From assembly GCA_001600695.1 (NCBI GenBank), contig BCKQ01000005.1:322593-386592 (forward strand): a DNA stretch of 64,000 bases. The letters run 5' to 3'. This document shows positions 9,000 to 19,168 of the stretch, in pieces. The position numbers and the translations under genes were made by a program. Source of the DNA: Ascoidea asiatica. Taxonomy: Eukaryota; Ascomycota; Saccharomycetes; Ascoideales; Ascoideaceae. Under the pieces are notes generated by a model. The model searched no databases, was not told the DNA's origin, and saw only the letters and a list, made by a program, of their open reading frames with translations. Within the stretch, counting starts at the first letter, position 1; every line of letters begins with the position of its first letter.

Positions 9000-10070
9000 T
9001 TATTTGTTAATGTCATCATCATCATCATCGTTATCGTTGTCGTCGTCGTCATTGTTATTGTCATCATTGTCATCATCGTCATCATTATTATTATTATTAT
9101 TATTATTACTATTATCAGCATCATCATCGTTATCAGCGTCAATAATATTATCGTTGTCAGCATTACTATTTTCATAACTATCGGGATTAACATCATTATT
9201 GTCATCTTTAGAAATATGATTATTATCATTAGTTATTTGATCATCATTATTATTTGAATTACGATTATGATTATGATTATTATTATGATTTTTAACAGAA
9301 CTTTTTCGAAGAGAAGAAGTAAGTGAATGTGTATTGATATCATTTAAAAGATCAGAATCATCAGAATTAATTGAAGCAAAATCAGTTATTCGAGAATTTG
9401 AAATTATATCTATATCATTTAAATTATCAATTGAATTATTCAAATTATTATTAAGATTAAGATTATTTGAATGTTCAATTTGAGATTCCATATCAACAGT
9501 ATGAACCATTTCAATTAATTCTATTGTTTCATAAAGACACATTTTAAATTTCAATTTTTCATAACCTGAAAAATTTTTACAATATTTAGTCATAATATTA
9601 TTTGTAAAATCTTCTCTTTGAGAAATATTATCAATTTTATTATTATCGATATATTCAGTATAATCATTTTCAAATTCTTTTAATTGTTTAATTACAACTA
9701 AATTTAATTTAAATTCTTTCATAATAATATTATAAAACCAATTTTTTAAATCTTTTGGATTTTTAAAAAATTTTAATTCAACAGGATCTAATTCATCTAA
9801 AGATAAATTTGAAGAAGAATTACCAGAAGAAGAATTTGATGGATTTAATTTATAATTTAAATTTGTTAATATTCTTTTCCAATAATTATCTTGTTTTGAA
9901 ATATTTACTCTTAAAAAAGGTTTATAAAATAAAATTTGTTCATAAACATAAAAATTGATTAAATCTAAATCATGATCAAGATTATTTGATTTAATATTAT
10001 TCAGTATATAAATGTAGGATAAATAAATAATTGAAATTGGTAGGAGAAGAAAAGTTATAAAAAATATCAT
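9000..10070 (-). CDS. Unknown membrane-anchored protein with acidic Asp/Asn tail
   Basis: The frame encodes 356 aa from ATG 10070. Residues 1-25 (MIFFITFLLLPISIIYLSYI and on) form a strong hydrophobic segment, either an uncleaved signal anchor or a membrane helix. Residues about 30-195 are moderately complex, with stretches like FFKNPKDLKNWFYNIIMKEF and KFKMCLYETIELIEMVHTVD that look like a folded helical domain. The last 100 residues are almost only Asp and Asn with a few His and Ser. I do not recognise the family. The Asp/Asn tail is encoded by GAT/AAT repeats and is likely to vary in length between strains. Confidence 0.7.
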   Translation of the reverse strand: MIFFITFLLLPISIIYLSYIYILNNIKSNNLDHDLDLINFYVYEQILFYKPFLRVNISKQDNYWKRILTNLNYKLNPSNSSSGNSSSNLSLDELDPVELKFFKNPKDLKNWFYNIIMKEFKLNLVVIKQLKEFENDYTEYIDNNKIDNISQREDFTNNIMTKYCKNFSGYEKLKFKMCLYETIELIEMVHTVDMESQIEHSNNLNLNNNLNNSIDNLNDIDIISNSRITDFASINSDDSDLLNDINTHSLTSSLRKSSVKNHNNNHNHNRNSNNNDDQITNDNNHISKDDNNDVNPDSYENSNADNDNIIDADNDDDADNSNNNNNNNNDDDDDNDDNNNDDDDNDNDDDDDDINK

Positions 10071-10162
10071 TTTGATATTTAGAAAAAGATGTAAGATGAA
10101 TTATAAAAGATATATTATGAGCTATAAGATTTTAATATCTCATCTATGATAAATATTTACTA

Positions 10163-10197
<35 letters not shown>

Positions 10198-10554
10198 GTA
10201 TATATAAAATCTTATGTCAATATTGACTAGGAGTTATGATAGATTATATTAGTCTATTGTACTATTATTGTCTTGTATTATTACTATATTGTAGTATTGT
10301 ATTGTATTGTATTGTATTGTATTGTATTATTATACTATTATATTGTATTATTGTTTTATTGTTTTACTTGTTGCATTAAATCTAATTCTGAGATTATCCT
10401 GGTAATAATTAAGGATTGAAGAAGGAAAAAGTGGTTGAAAGAGCAAGTTGGCTACGATGGTTATTACAGTGGTTATTACAGTACTACAGCGGTTCACGGT
10501 AACGCCAACGCCAGTGATTGTTAATCATTTTATTCTTTTATTAGAATTGTCTTC

Positions 10555-10765
10555 GAATATTCTAGGCTACTCTTAGACTTTCTAAGATTGCATAGATTGT
10601 TCTACGACTACATTCTATTGCGTTTTCAGAACTTCCGTGTGCATGTTAAATGTACTAGAACGTTCTGGGTCTGCATTATTTATTCTTTCTTCGAAGTTCT
10701 GTGTGCATCTCGAATGTACTGGAATCTTCGTGTTTGTTCTTAGAATGACGTAGTGTCTTCTAGAA
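10555..10765. promoter_or_regulatory. Cluster of four heat-shock-element cores
   Basis: Perfect inverted pairs of the heat-shock unit occur at 10555-10562 (GAATATTC), 10658-10665 (GAACGTTC), 10722-10729 (GAATCTTC) and 10758-10765 (TTCTAGAA). The second and third occupy the same place in the two 64-bp repeat copies. They lie 70-280 bp upstream of the TATA box at 10835. Hsf1 binding is inferred from the consensus nGAAnnTTCn only. Confidence 0.5.
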
Positions 10766-10834
10766 CAAGACTTTCACATACTAAATTTACAAATTTATTC
10801 TTAAGATGGGTTACCCGCTCCTATTTTCCACTAA

Positions 10835-10843
10835 TATAAATAG
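10835..10843 (+). promoter_or_regulatory. TATA box in LTR-like element
   Basis: TATAAATAG matches the yeast TATA consensus TATAWAWR in plus orientation. It is 18 bp after a Reb1-type TTACCCG motif (10811-10817). No long reading frame follows, so the transcript, if any, would be non-coding or element-derived. Confidence 0.5.
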
Positions 10844-11525
10844 GGCACTTACCTCCCATATTTTTTATTGTTTATAATTTGAATTAGATATCTTCTTAGT
10901 AATAATTATATATTTCGTTCGAACTACAATCACCAGCTACAACCCGCCCGGTGGCGTCAACGCTAGCTCCACTGACTGCAACTACAGTACCACCCACACG
11001 GAAGCAAAAAATGTAAGCAAGCAGGGCGGGTAACCGCGGATATCCCACGGACGCGGAGAAGTGAGCCACGGTTACAGATTGAGGAGTCTCAAGCGTCTTG
11101 TCTGTTGACATGTGTAGCGAAGCTGTGTGTCACGAGTCCTGTTCCGGTAAACACTAAATTTACACGTGCTCTGTTTTTGTCATCTTGAAACCCTCAAGAA
11201 ATGCGTAACCCTAATTATGAGGCTAGAGTACAGGATGAGGCTCTATTAGATCTTCATCCAGACGTTGATGAGGCTTGAAATAAGTAAACTGTGGATGGTG
11301 CAAGGAACGGGTAAGGCTGAAGAGCAAGCAGGTGAAATAAGAAGCAGGGAATGCAGCAGGGAATACAGAGAGAAGACAGAGAGAAGAGCGAAGAAAGCAG
11401 GGAACAGGGAGCATGGAAGACTCGGCCATAGCGCCAGTCCACAGTGCGCCACAGTGCGCCACTCCTCTTCTGAGCATTATCTGCTCCCGCTGCCACGCAC
11501 AAGCCCGGTCTCCAGCCAGCAGTCC

Positions 11526-11594
11526 GTGAGTGTTACCATTACCATGACTATCAGTAACCCTCACTTCCAGGACTGCACTCGAGTACTCGAGTGC
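11526..11594. repeat. Imperfect hairpin and adjacent 20-bp perfect palindrome
   Basis: GTGAGTGTTAC at 11526-11536 pairs with GTAACCCTCAC at 11554-11564 (10 of 11 positions, 17-nt loop). Ten bases later, 11575-11594 is a perfect 20-bp palindrome centred on GT/AC with two CTCGAG halves. Both lie in the GC-rich block upstream of the FLO8-like gene. They could be binding sites of dimeric factors, or part of a structured RNA. Confidence 0.5.
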
Positions 11595-12784
11595 CGGCAA
11601 AGATAGTCAGGCAAATGGTCAGATCAAATGAGAATATCCAGCTTATTTCCAGCTTCTTTTGCATTCAATGATATTTAGCAGAATAAAATACTGGATAAGT
11701 TACTTCTTGACTGATAAGTTAACTTGATACTTGATACTTGATATTTGATAGAAATAAACACCCTCAAAAGAAGGAAAGAAATATATTCAGTAGTAGAATT
11801 AATAATATATCCACAAAACTACAAAATACTCTTTTGCTCTGAGTAAATTCCAATTTTCACTTATTCCCAGCTTTGGAGTGTTTTGGTGCGTCCATTCAAT
11901 CCAACTCATTTCGACTACAGTACCATACTACTACCATTACTACTACTACAGTAGGTACACTCTCTTCTACAACCAAAGTGAAATTATTTTCATTTTTTAC
12001 TTTCTATTTTCTAATTTCCAGTTTCTAATTTCTAATTTTCTTATTTCTTATTTCTTATTTCTAATTTTTATTTTTTATTTTTTGTCATTTATTATTATTA
12101 ACTGTTTTTCATTTATCATTTATCTTTTTGGTTTCTAATATATAATATTCATTATCAATATTAATCATAATATTTTCACAATAGTATATTATAATAGGGT
12201 ACTTTGAATTATACTGTCTTATATAATACTAGCTATCATAATCAACCTATATTTCAACTATTTTGAGTAAAATTTGTATCCATATTCATTATTTAATATT
12301 CAATATTCAATATTCAATATTTAGTATTTAATATTAATAATTCACTTTATCTTATTCAGTCTTCTTTTTAATCTGAATAATATTATTCAAGACTAAGACA
12401 ATAAGTGAGTGCTTTAAAAGATTTATAAATTTCAAAAATTTCATTATCAAATCCTTACATTTTTTATAATACATATTCAACCAAGTATAAACTATTAACT
12501 ATTACAATAATAATCCTCTGATTCTTTCAATTTCCATTATCGTATCTTATTTATAATATCTCATAGGCCTATCTTTCTTTACTTCTTATAAAACAAAAAA
12601 AATTACAATACAAAAAAAAACAATATAGTATAATATAATATATTAATATATATATATACTATATATATATATATATATATACTTTTATATATCTATATCT
12701 ATGTATATATAATTACACATTGATAATCTAAAATAAATATTATAAATATTGACTAAACTCAAATTTTTACTCAAAATAATATAA

Positions 12785-12799
12785 ATGGTCCTTTACTGA
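12785..12799 (+). promoter_or_regulatory. Upstream ORF of the FLO8-like gene
   Basis: ATG at 12785 opens a four-codon frame (MVLY) ending with TGA at 12797-12799, only 8 bases before the main ATG at 12808. If the leader includes it, ribosomes would meet this ATG first, so it may lower translation of the regulator. The transcript start is unknown. Confidence 0.45.
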
Positions 12800-12807
12800 A
12801 CTCTCAA

Positions 12808-15800
12808 ATGAATTTAAATGATAAAAATATAAAATCTATTAATATCAATAATAATAACATTAATAATAACATTCATAATAATAATATAAATTCTTCTCAA
12901 ATTCAAATGAATGGTAGTCAAGTTAATCCAGTTAATCAATTTAATCAAATTAATCAACTTTCTCAACTTAATCAATTTGGTCAATTAAGTCAACTCAATC
13001 AACTTGGTCAAATGAATGGTCAAATGAATGGTCAAATGAATGGTCAAATGAGTGGTCAAATAAATGGTCAACTTAATACACAAATGAATTCTAATATGAA
13101 TTCTCAAATTAATCAAAATAATCCAATGAATCACTTAACTCAAATTAATAATCAACTTAATAATCAAAATACTACTAATCAATTATCACAAGTTAATCCA
13201 ATTAATCCAATTAATCCAATCAATCCAATAAATCCAATAAATCCAATGAACCAAATGAACCAAATGAATCAAATGAATCAAATAAATCAATTAAGTCAAA
13301 TTAATCAATTAAATCAAATTAATCAATTAAATCAAATGAACCAAATATCTCAAATCAATCCTATTAATAAAATAAATCCATTAAATCCAATAAATCAAAT
13401 TAATCAGTTAAACCATTCAAATCCAGGTAATCAATTAAATAATCAATTGAATAATCAATTAACCAACCAACTAACCAACCAATTGAATAATCAATCTAGT
13501 CCAATTAATATAATTAATCCTTTCAACCAAGCTGATCAATTAAGTCAATACAATCAATTCAATCAATTAAATCAGTTAAGTCAATTATCTCAATTAAGTC
13601 AAAGAAATCCAAATAATCATTCAAATAATCAATTAAATAATCAAATCAACCAAAATAAACAAAATAATCAAATTATTCAAAATAATCAAAGTAATTTAGC
13701 TATTCAAAATAATCAGAATAATCAAAATAATCAAAATAATCAATTTGCTCAATATAAACAATTAGCTCAAATTAATCCAGTTAATTCTCAACTTAATTCT
13801 CTTAATGCTTTAGATCAATTACAATTTAATAATATTAATCCTTTAAATCAATTTCAATATTCTCATATAAATCAAATTCAAAATCAAGGTCAAAATCAAT
13901 TTCAAAATAGTAATACGGCAACCCCTACTCCATCCTTAAAACAAATTTCTTTACAAAATATATCTTCACCTTCAAATATTAATAATCTATCAAATAATAA
14001 TCATCAATTGATAAACCAAGCGCCAAATTTTTCATCTTTACCTCACCATCCTCAAAATCAAAATCAAAATCAAAATCAAAATCAAAATCAAAATCAAAAT
14101 CAAAATCAAAACCAAAACCAAACTCAAAATCAAAATCAAAATCAAATTAAAGGTCAAACTGAACCTCCTTCTCTAGCTTCAATTTCAACAACTGCTTTAC
14201 CCTCAGTCCCTGCTTCTATTCCTACTTCAATACAACCTCAATTTCAATTACAACCCAAACCCGCGTCACAATCTCAACCCCAATCCCAATCCCAATCCCA
14301 GTCACAAACAGTTTCTCAAACTTCAAACAAAGTCAAAATAAAAGAACAGCTTGATCGATCTCAGAATAAAAGTAATATTCAATCAGAAAATTTAAGCTCA
14401 ATACACAATCAAATTCAAAATCAAATTCAAAACATGACTCCTATTTCAAACAATGATCTTGGCCTGATGCAAGATATCCCTTTTTCTGGTTCATTTGTTA
14501 CTAATTCATCTATTTCTAATCAATTAGATCATTTTTCATCAATTTTTAATTCTTTAAATTCTTCTGAGAATTTAAATATTTATGTTTATGACTTTCTATT
14601 AAAAAATGGTTTGTTTAACTCTGCAAAAAATTTCCTCAAAGAATCAAATATTCCAAAATCCTTATTAAACCCCGTATTAAAATCTTCTCCTTCTAAGAAT
14701 ATATCTAAAAATATTGATTCTACTTCAGCTACTTCTCAATTTGATTTACCTACAATCAATATTCCTAAGAATATTCAAAATAGCTATCTCTTTGAATGGT
14801 GGGATATATTTTGGAAAACTCATAAGGCAAAACATAGAAATGCTGCCATGCTTCAATTACAGCAGTTTCAAAATAATTCTCAAACTAATTTACAAAATAA
14901 TCCTAAAAAAAATTTATTGGATGAAGAAGATTCTGATTTAATTTATTCTCAATTTCATTCTCTCGAACATTCAAGAAAAAGATTAAAGATTAAAAACTTA
15001 TCTGTTCAAAAATTCAATCATTCAATATTATCTCCCAACAATTATCCAATAGTGGATCAATTTTATCACAACTCAGCAGCATCTTCAAATTATCCACCAA
15101 ATGCAAACTTAAACTCAAACCAACAATTTCTGATGTCCAATGTTATACCGAATTCTCAAACAATTCAACAGCAATCACTAACTCCCCAAAATCAAATTGT
15201 TCAGCAGCAATATCAACACCTGAAAACAAATTTCAATAATTCTTCACTCAGTACTACTCATAATTCAAATTCAAACTTCATAAATGGCCACTTGACTGGT
15301 AAACTAACTGACACCATAGATAACCACGTTAATAATAATATCAATAATTCTGTAAATAAAAATTTGAACAATAAAAAAATAAATCCATCAAATAACACTT
15401 TGACAACCGATAGTTCAATTACTGGCAATAACATTATTAATAGTAATAACAATATCAGTAATAACACTAATATCATCAACAGTGAAAGTAATAGTAATAA
15501 AAATAATAATAGTAAAAATAACAATGCAGCCAATCTTTTAAACAATAGTGATAAAAACTTCCAAATGGGATTTACTGTTCCTAATCCTGTCAATAAAAAT
15601 CAACCACGTAAGCCCAACTCACAACAAGCTGTAGAAATTGAAAATCAAAGAAGATTCTCTTTGCAACATCAAGCTTATAATAAAAACATTCCTCAATCGA
15701 CCAATATTCAACAACAAAGTATGCCTAACACTCCAGCGGATTTGACAGGTGCTTCTTCTCCATCGAACACATTTAATAATCCGAAATCTATTTATTTTAA

Positions 15801-17448
15801 ATCCAATAATAATTCCATGTCATCCACAGGCATTAATAATATTAAAACAAACTCAAATATATCTAATGGAAACTATCCAAAAAAAATCAATAAATTAACA
15901 GGTCAAATTGAAACACATGAAAATTTAGATAAAGGGAATTCAGATAATGACGAAACTCTTAGTAACTTCAATAATTATAATCAATCAGGAAAGATCGATT
16001 TGGAAAAATCCAAAACAGAAAATATAAAAGAAAATTCACTGGATTTTATTGTTCATTTTCAAAATCAATTACGAAAATTAGGTCAAACCTCTCAGGAAAG
16101 AAAACATCCTGATAAAAAGCTTTCTAAATTAGTAAAATCCAGTTCTTCGGCAATAGCGAATACATTTTCATCTTCTCCGTCTTATAAAGATCAAGTTTCC
16201 TCCTTAACTACTTCCGTTGATTCTGGAACAGAAAATCATCAAAAAGTAGATGAAATAAATCAAAATAAGAAAAAAAGCCAAGAAGGTATGCCCCCTCCTA
16301 GTAAAACTCCAAAAGATTCACCAACCCTGTCAACTGTATCTGGTGGAAGTGATAAACCCAAAAAGAAGACTAGAAGAAGGAAAAAGCAAAATTCAATAAG
16401 TGACTCTAATTCTAATTCTAGTCATAATGGTAGTGGATTCCATTCAAACGGTTCAGAAACACCAACACCTCCAACACCTAGTACCCCTCTTCCACCTTCA
16501 AATGTTTTAACTGGAGATACTTCTTCTGTTACCCGAAGATCGGCAAAGTCAAATATTTCAAATAAAGTTGATGATCCCAAAAGTAATGCCACTAAAAATG
16601 CCATTAATAATAACATTGACAAAAATGGTGAAATCATTAATAATAATAATGACAATGATGGTCAGCATTTAGAAAATGGGTTAAGTGTTAAAAATGGTAG
16701 AAATTCTACCGATTCCAAAAGTAATGAAAAAGTCAATATTTCTGCTAATAATATCTCAAAGGTGGTACCTCTAGACAAAGGTATGGATAATCGAAAGAAT
16801 AACACCATAGATGACCATGATTTCACTACAATGATCGAGGATAAAAGCGACTCTTGGATAAATCCTGCTGCTAATGAAAATGATATAAAAAGTAATTCTG
16901 CAAATGGCAATATTAGTAAAACTTCGGCTATGAATGCAAAGGAAACTAGCCCTCATGCTGATGAAACTAATAAAACGAAAACTAATTCATTTAATATAAG
17001 CAATAATAGTGCCAAAATTTCTTCTGAATCTATTACAGCCATTGATCACAATGACAATACTATTAATAATAATACAATTGATACTGAAGACATCAGAATG
17101 ATATTTGATGATCCTGAATCAACTGTGATTGGTAATAGAAAAAGTGATTTGGATATAAATAAATTTTCAATGATGGACAAATCTTTACTTTCATCTACAC
17201 TAAAGGATTTTAAGTCAGGTAGCAAAGAATCCTCTGCAGATCCCGGAGAAAACTTAACATTTCCCACAGATTTAAATTTTGAAACTCATATGAACTTATA
17301 TGATATTACAGGAACTCAATCGAGCGATCTAAATGTATCTAATGGCTTAAATGCTTCTGATTTTCCTAGCAGTAATTTCCTAGATCTTGATATGGATCAT
17401 CTATTCAACACCACCGATGGTCCTAATGGCTTTTTTGATAATTTGTGA
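12808..17448 (+). CDS. FLO8: LisH/LUFS transcription regulator of the Flo8 type
   Basis: The frame encodes 1546 aa. The first 500 residues are Gln/Asn-rich, prion-like repeats (QLNQINQ, NPINPIN, QNQNQN). A LisH domain follows at about 585-615 (NLNIYVYDFLLKNGLFNSAK then NFLKES), and at about 660-672 comes FEWWDIFWKTHKAK, the block that in Flo8/Mss11/SSDP-like proteins completes the LUFS region. Known Flo8 proteins act downstream of PKA to activate adhesion and filamentous-growth genes. Residues about 850-1300 are Asn/Ser-rich with a basic cluster KKKTRRRKKQ, possibly a nuclear signal. The last about 100 residues are acidic with hydrophobics (SDLNVSNGL, FLDLDMDHLF), a plausible activation domain. 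Mss11 is the main alternative identity. A tiny upstream ORF precedes the start. Confidence 0.75.
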   Translation: MNLNDKNIKSININNNNINNNIHNNNINSSQIQMNGSQVNPVNQFNQINQLSQLNQFGQLSQLNQLGQMNGQMNGQMNGQMSGQINGQLNTQMNSNMNSQINQNNPMNHLTQINNQLNNQNTTNQLSQVNPINPINPINPINPINPMNQMNQMNQMNQINQLSQINQLNQINQLNQMNQISQINPINKINPLNPINQINQLNHSNPGNQLNNQLNNQLTNQLTNQLNNQSSPINIINPFNQADQLSQYNQFNQLNQLSQLSQLSQRNPNNHSNNQLNNQINQNKQNNQIIQNNQSNLAIQNNQNNQNNQNNQFAQYKQLAQINPVNSQLNSLNALDQLQFNNINPLNQFQYSHINQIQNQGQNQFQNSNTATPTPSLKQISLQNISSPSNINNLSNNNHQLINQAPNFSSLPHHPQNQNQNQNQNQNQNQNQNQNQNQTQNQNQNQIKGQTEPPSLASISTTALPSVPASIPTSIQPQFQLQPKPASQSQPQSQSQSQSQTVSQTSNKVKIKEQLDRSQNKSNIQSENLSSIHNQIQNQIQNMTPISNNDLGLMQDIPFSGSFVTNSSISNQLDHFSSIFNSLNSSENLNIYVYDFLLKNGLFNSAKNFLKESNIPKSLLNPVLKSSPSKNISKNIDSTSATSQFDLPTINIPKNIQNSYLFEWWDIFWKTHKAKHRNAAMLQLQQFQNNSQTNLQNNPKKNLLDEEDSDLIYSQFHSLEHSRKRLKIKNLSVQKFNHSILSPNNYPIVDQFYHNSAASSNYPPNANLNSNQQFLMSNVIPNSQTIQQQSLTPQNQIVQQQYQHLKTNFNNSSLSTTHNSNSNFINGHLTGKLTDTIDNHVNNNINNSVNKNLNNKKINPSNNTLTTDSSITGNNIINSNNNISNNTNIINSESNSNKNNNSKNNNAANLLNNSDKNFQMGFTVPNPVNKNQPRKPNSQQAVEIENQRRFSLQHQAYNKNIPQSTNIQQQSMPNTPADLTGASSPSNTFNNPKSIYFKSNNNSMSSTGINNIKTNSNISNGNYPKKINKLTGQIETHENLDKGNSDNDETLSNFNNYNQSGKIDLEKSKTENIKENSLDFIVHFQNQLRKLGQTSQERKHPDKKLSKLVKSSSSAIANTFSSSPSYKDQVSSLTTSVDSGTENHQKVDEINQNKKKSQEGMPPPSKTPKDSPTLSTVSGGSDKPKKKTRRRKKQNSISDSNSNSSHNGSGFHSNGSETPTPPTPSTPLPPSNVLTGDTSSVTRRSAKSNISNKVDDPKSNATKNAINNNIDKNGEIINNNNDNDGQHLENGLSVKNGRNSTDSKSNEKVNISANNISKVVPLDKGMDNRKNNTIDDHDFTTMIEDKSDSWINPAANENDIKSNSANGNISKTSAMNAKETSPHADETNKTKTNSFNISNNSAKISSESITAIDHNDNTINNNTIDTEDIRMIFDDPESTVIGNRKSDLDINKFSMMDKSLLSSTLKDFKSGSKESSADPGENLTFPTDLNFETHMNLYDITGTQSSDLNVSNGLNASDFPSSNFLDLDMDHLFNTTDGPNGFFDNL

Positions 17449-18070
17449 AAAATTTTATTCACGAATTTTAATTTTCCTTTTTCTTTCAAATGTTTGATAA
17501 ATTATGTATTTCCTATTGTATTTTGTTTTCATTTTTTTTTTTAGTTTTTGTTATTTATTAGTTTTAATGTTCCTTTTGTATTGCTTATATTTTCTTGAGA
17601 CATAGTTCCCTTAGGACGTATAGTTTTATTTTTGATGTATTATAGTATTTTAGTTCTTATATTTTTTTCTACAAGGCTGATAAAAAAAGTTTCCTTTCAA
17701 AATTGAAACCTTCTTAAAATAGAAAATAAATTAGTATTATTGTAATTTATGTGAATTAATTCGACTTGAAAAAAAAAAGAATTATTCAAGTAGCATTGTA
17801 GTTTTTGTTTATTATATTTAAAACTAAATTATTGAAAATTAAGAGTTCTTCATTTAAATACTTTTCTGTATAAATCTACTGAAAAGAATATTTTAAATAA
17901 TTTTCAAATAAAACATATTCAAAATCATAACAAAAAATTGCTGCTTGGCTAGAAATCCTTTAAATGGGAAACCGACTTTTAGAATTTCAAAAATAGCAAT
18001 AAATAAAATTAGAATAAAATCAAAAAATTTGAAAGAAAAAATCATCAAAAATTGAAGTTTGATATCCAGA
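17449..18070. other. Convergent 3' intergenic region
   Basis: This AT-rich spacer lies between the stop codons of the FLO8-like gene and GLE2. It contains T-rich and TATGTA-like 3'-processing sequence. A 61-codon frame at 17893-18078 overlaps the end of GLE2 and has no support. No other feature seen. Confidence 0.6.
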
Positions 18071-19168
18071 TTAACCATTTTTAATTTTCACTTCAGCATC
18101 CTGAACAGAATGCAATTTTATGATATTTGGAAAATCAAGCCTGTCGGATGTATAGCCCTTAGACCAATCATTACTTAAAGCATATGCAAGAATAGATCCA
18201 TTGGAATTAAAAGCTGTAGATGTTATTGAATATTGTAAACTTAAAATTTGACTTAACTTACTTTTTTTATCTTTATCCCAGAAATAAATAGCACCATCAG
18301 AACCCCCAGTACAGAAAGTTCCATAAATTGGATGAAAGCTTAAACAGTTGACTGGATAAACTTTGGGATTATTTTGTGAAGTATCTCTATGGCATCTAAA
18401 AGTGAAGTCTTTTTGCTGGTCTACAGGCTTTATGTATCTAATAGCACATCTTCCTTCAATAGAAGCAACAGCAAAACCATCGCCCTGATTAAAGCAAGCT
18501 ATAACTCTTGTTTGAAATTTCAAAGGAGAACTCAGCTCTTTGAATACAACAGTGGGATTATTCAAGTCAATTATTAATATCTTTTTCTCTGCAGTTCCAA
18601 TTACTAATAATTTTTCTTTAGAATCGAGAGCATAGCATTTTTCAGGTAATGATAAAATAGAAATAGGAGAAGAACTCCTTGTATCCCAATACTTAACAGT
18701 TTTATCCCAAGAGCCCGATATCACTATTGGCGTATTTGAAGGCCCACATTCTGCAAATCTGACAATTTTAACAGGAGAATCATGAATACCAATTTGTTCT
18801 GCATAATTTTTCTGGACATCATATAATTTAATTTTATTATCGCATCCACCACTTATTATCTTTGTACCATCCTTAGACCACCTAGTGGATAATACAGGTG
18901 CGTCATGTTTATAAGTGGCCTTTCCTTGTGTTGAACCATCTTCAAGTATTTCATATACTCTAACTTGGCAATCCCAAGAAGAAACAGAAAGAAAGTTTTG
19001 ATCTTGAATTGGTGAAAAAGAAAGGTCTGAAATGGAATCCTGAGGTGGATCAGCAATCGTTATATCATTTGAACTGAGCAACTGACTATCTGAATTCAGC
19101 GAATTAAATAAGCCGGATGAATTTGATGTTGATATTACTGGGTTCGATGAACTAGAAAAGAAAGACAT
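18071..19168 (-). CDS. GLE2: WD40 nucleoporin/mRNA export factor Gle2 (Rae1)
   Basis: The frame encodes 365 aa, the same length as S. cerevisiae Gle2. The N-terminal tail is Ser/Asn-rich and is followed by the Rae1-type entry ADPPQDSISDLSFSP and a seven-bladed WD40 propeller. Blade motifs visible include SWDCQVRVYEI, WSKDGTKIISGGCDNKIKLY, SGSWDKTVKYWDTR and FCTGGSDGAIYFWDKDKK, with the late CLSFHPIYG strand characteristic of Rae1/Gle2. Gle2 binds the GLEBS motif of a FG nucleoporin and supports mRNA export at the nuclear pore. It shares a 360-bp divergent promoter with GEF1. Confidence 0.93.
   Translation of the reverse strand: MSFFSSSSNPVISTSNSSGLFNSLNSDSQLLSSNDITIADPPQDSISDLSFSPIQDQNFLSVSSWDCQVRVYEILEDGSTQGKATYKHDAPVLSTRWSKDGTKIISGGCDNKIKLYDVQKNYAEQIGIHDSPVKIVRFAECGPSNTPIVISGSWDKTVKYWDTRSSSPISILSLPEKCYALDSKEKLLVIGTAEKKILIIDLNNPTVVFKELSSPLKFQTRVIACFNQGDGFAVASIEGRCAIRYIKPVDQQKDFTFRCHRDTSQNNPKVYPVNCLSFHPIYGTFCTGGSDGAIYFWDKDKKSKLSQILSLQYSITSTAFNSNGSILAYALSNDWSKGYTSDRLDFPNIIKLHSVQDAEVKIKNG

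Larger units (their letters stand above)
10515..10932 (+). mobile_element. Candidate solo LTR (418 bp) with TG...CA ends
   Basis: The interval begins TGATTG and ends CAATCA, a perfect 6-bp terminal inverted repeat of the TG...CA type found at LTR ends. It is flanked on both sides by the 4-bp direct repeat CCAG (10511-10514 and 10933-10936), as expected of a target-site duplication. Inside are two diverged copies of a 64-bp unit starting at 10637 and 10701 (both GTGTGCAT...ATGTACT), a CGGGTAA/TTACCCG motif at 10811-10817 and a TATA box TATAAATAG at 10835-10843, about 90 bp before the end. This order fits U3 enhancer, promoter and a short R/U5. No primer-binding site or pol-like coding sequence follows, so it would be a solo LTR. 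The boundaries were found by eye and need copy-number support. Confidence 0.5.
10071..12807. other. 2.7-kb gene-free region: LTR-like element, GC-rich block, long FLO8 promoter
   Basis: Three parts can be told apart. 10071-10510 is AT-rich, with an AT dinucleotide run (about 10161-10194) and TGTAT pentamer repeats (about 10289-10325). 10515-10932 is the LTR-like element listed separately. 10933-11620 is GC-rich, with two CGGGTAA (Reb1-type) motifs at 11027-11033 and 11308-11314, a CACAGTGCGC duplication (about 11440-11460) and palindromes. From about 11620 to 12807 the sequence returns to AT-rich and probably forms the long promoter and leader of the FLO8-like gene; it includes another AT dinucleotide run (about 12640-12682). 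No credible protein gene was found. Confidence 0.55.

Noticed and set aside
8984-9229. Met/Ile/Thr-rich minus-strand frame overlapping the gene at 9000
   Set aside because: Alternative-frame shadow of the GAT/AAT repeat encoding the Asp/Asn tail.
11223-11606. Frames on both strands of the GC-rich block (11223-11600, 11254-11502, 11265-11606)
   Set aside because: Mutually overlapping, amino-acid use unlike any other gene in the window, no family resemblance; open because GC-rich DNA has few stops.
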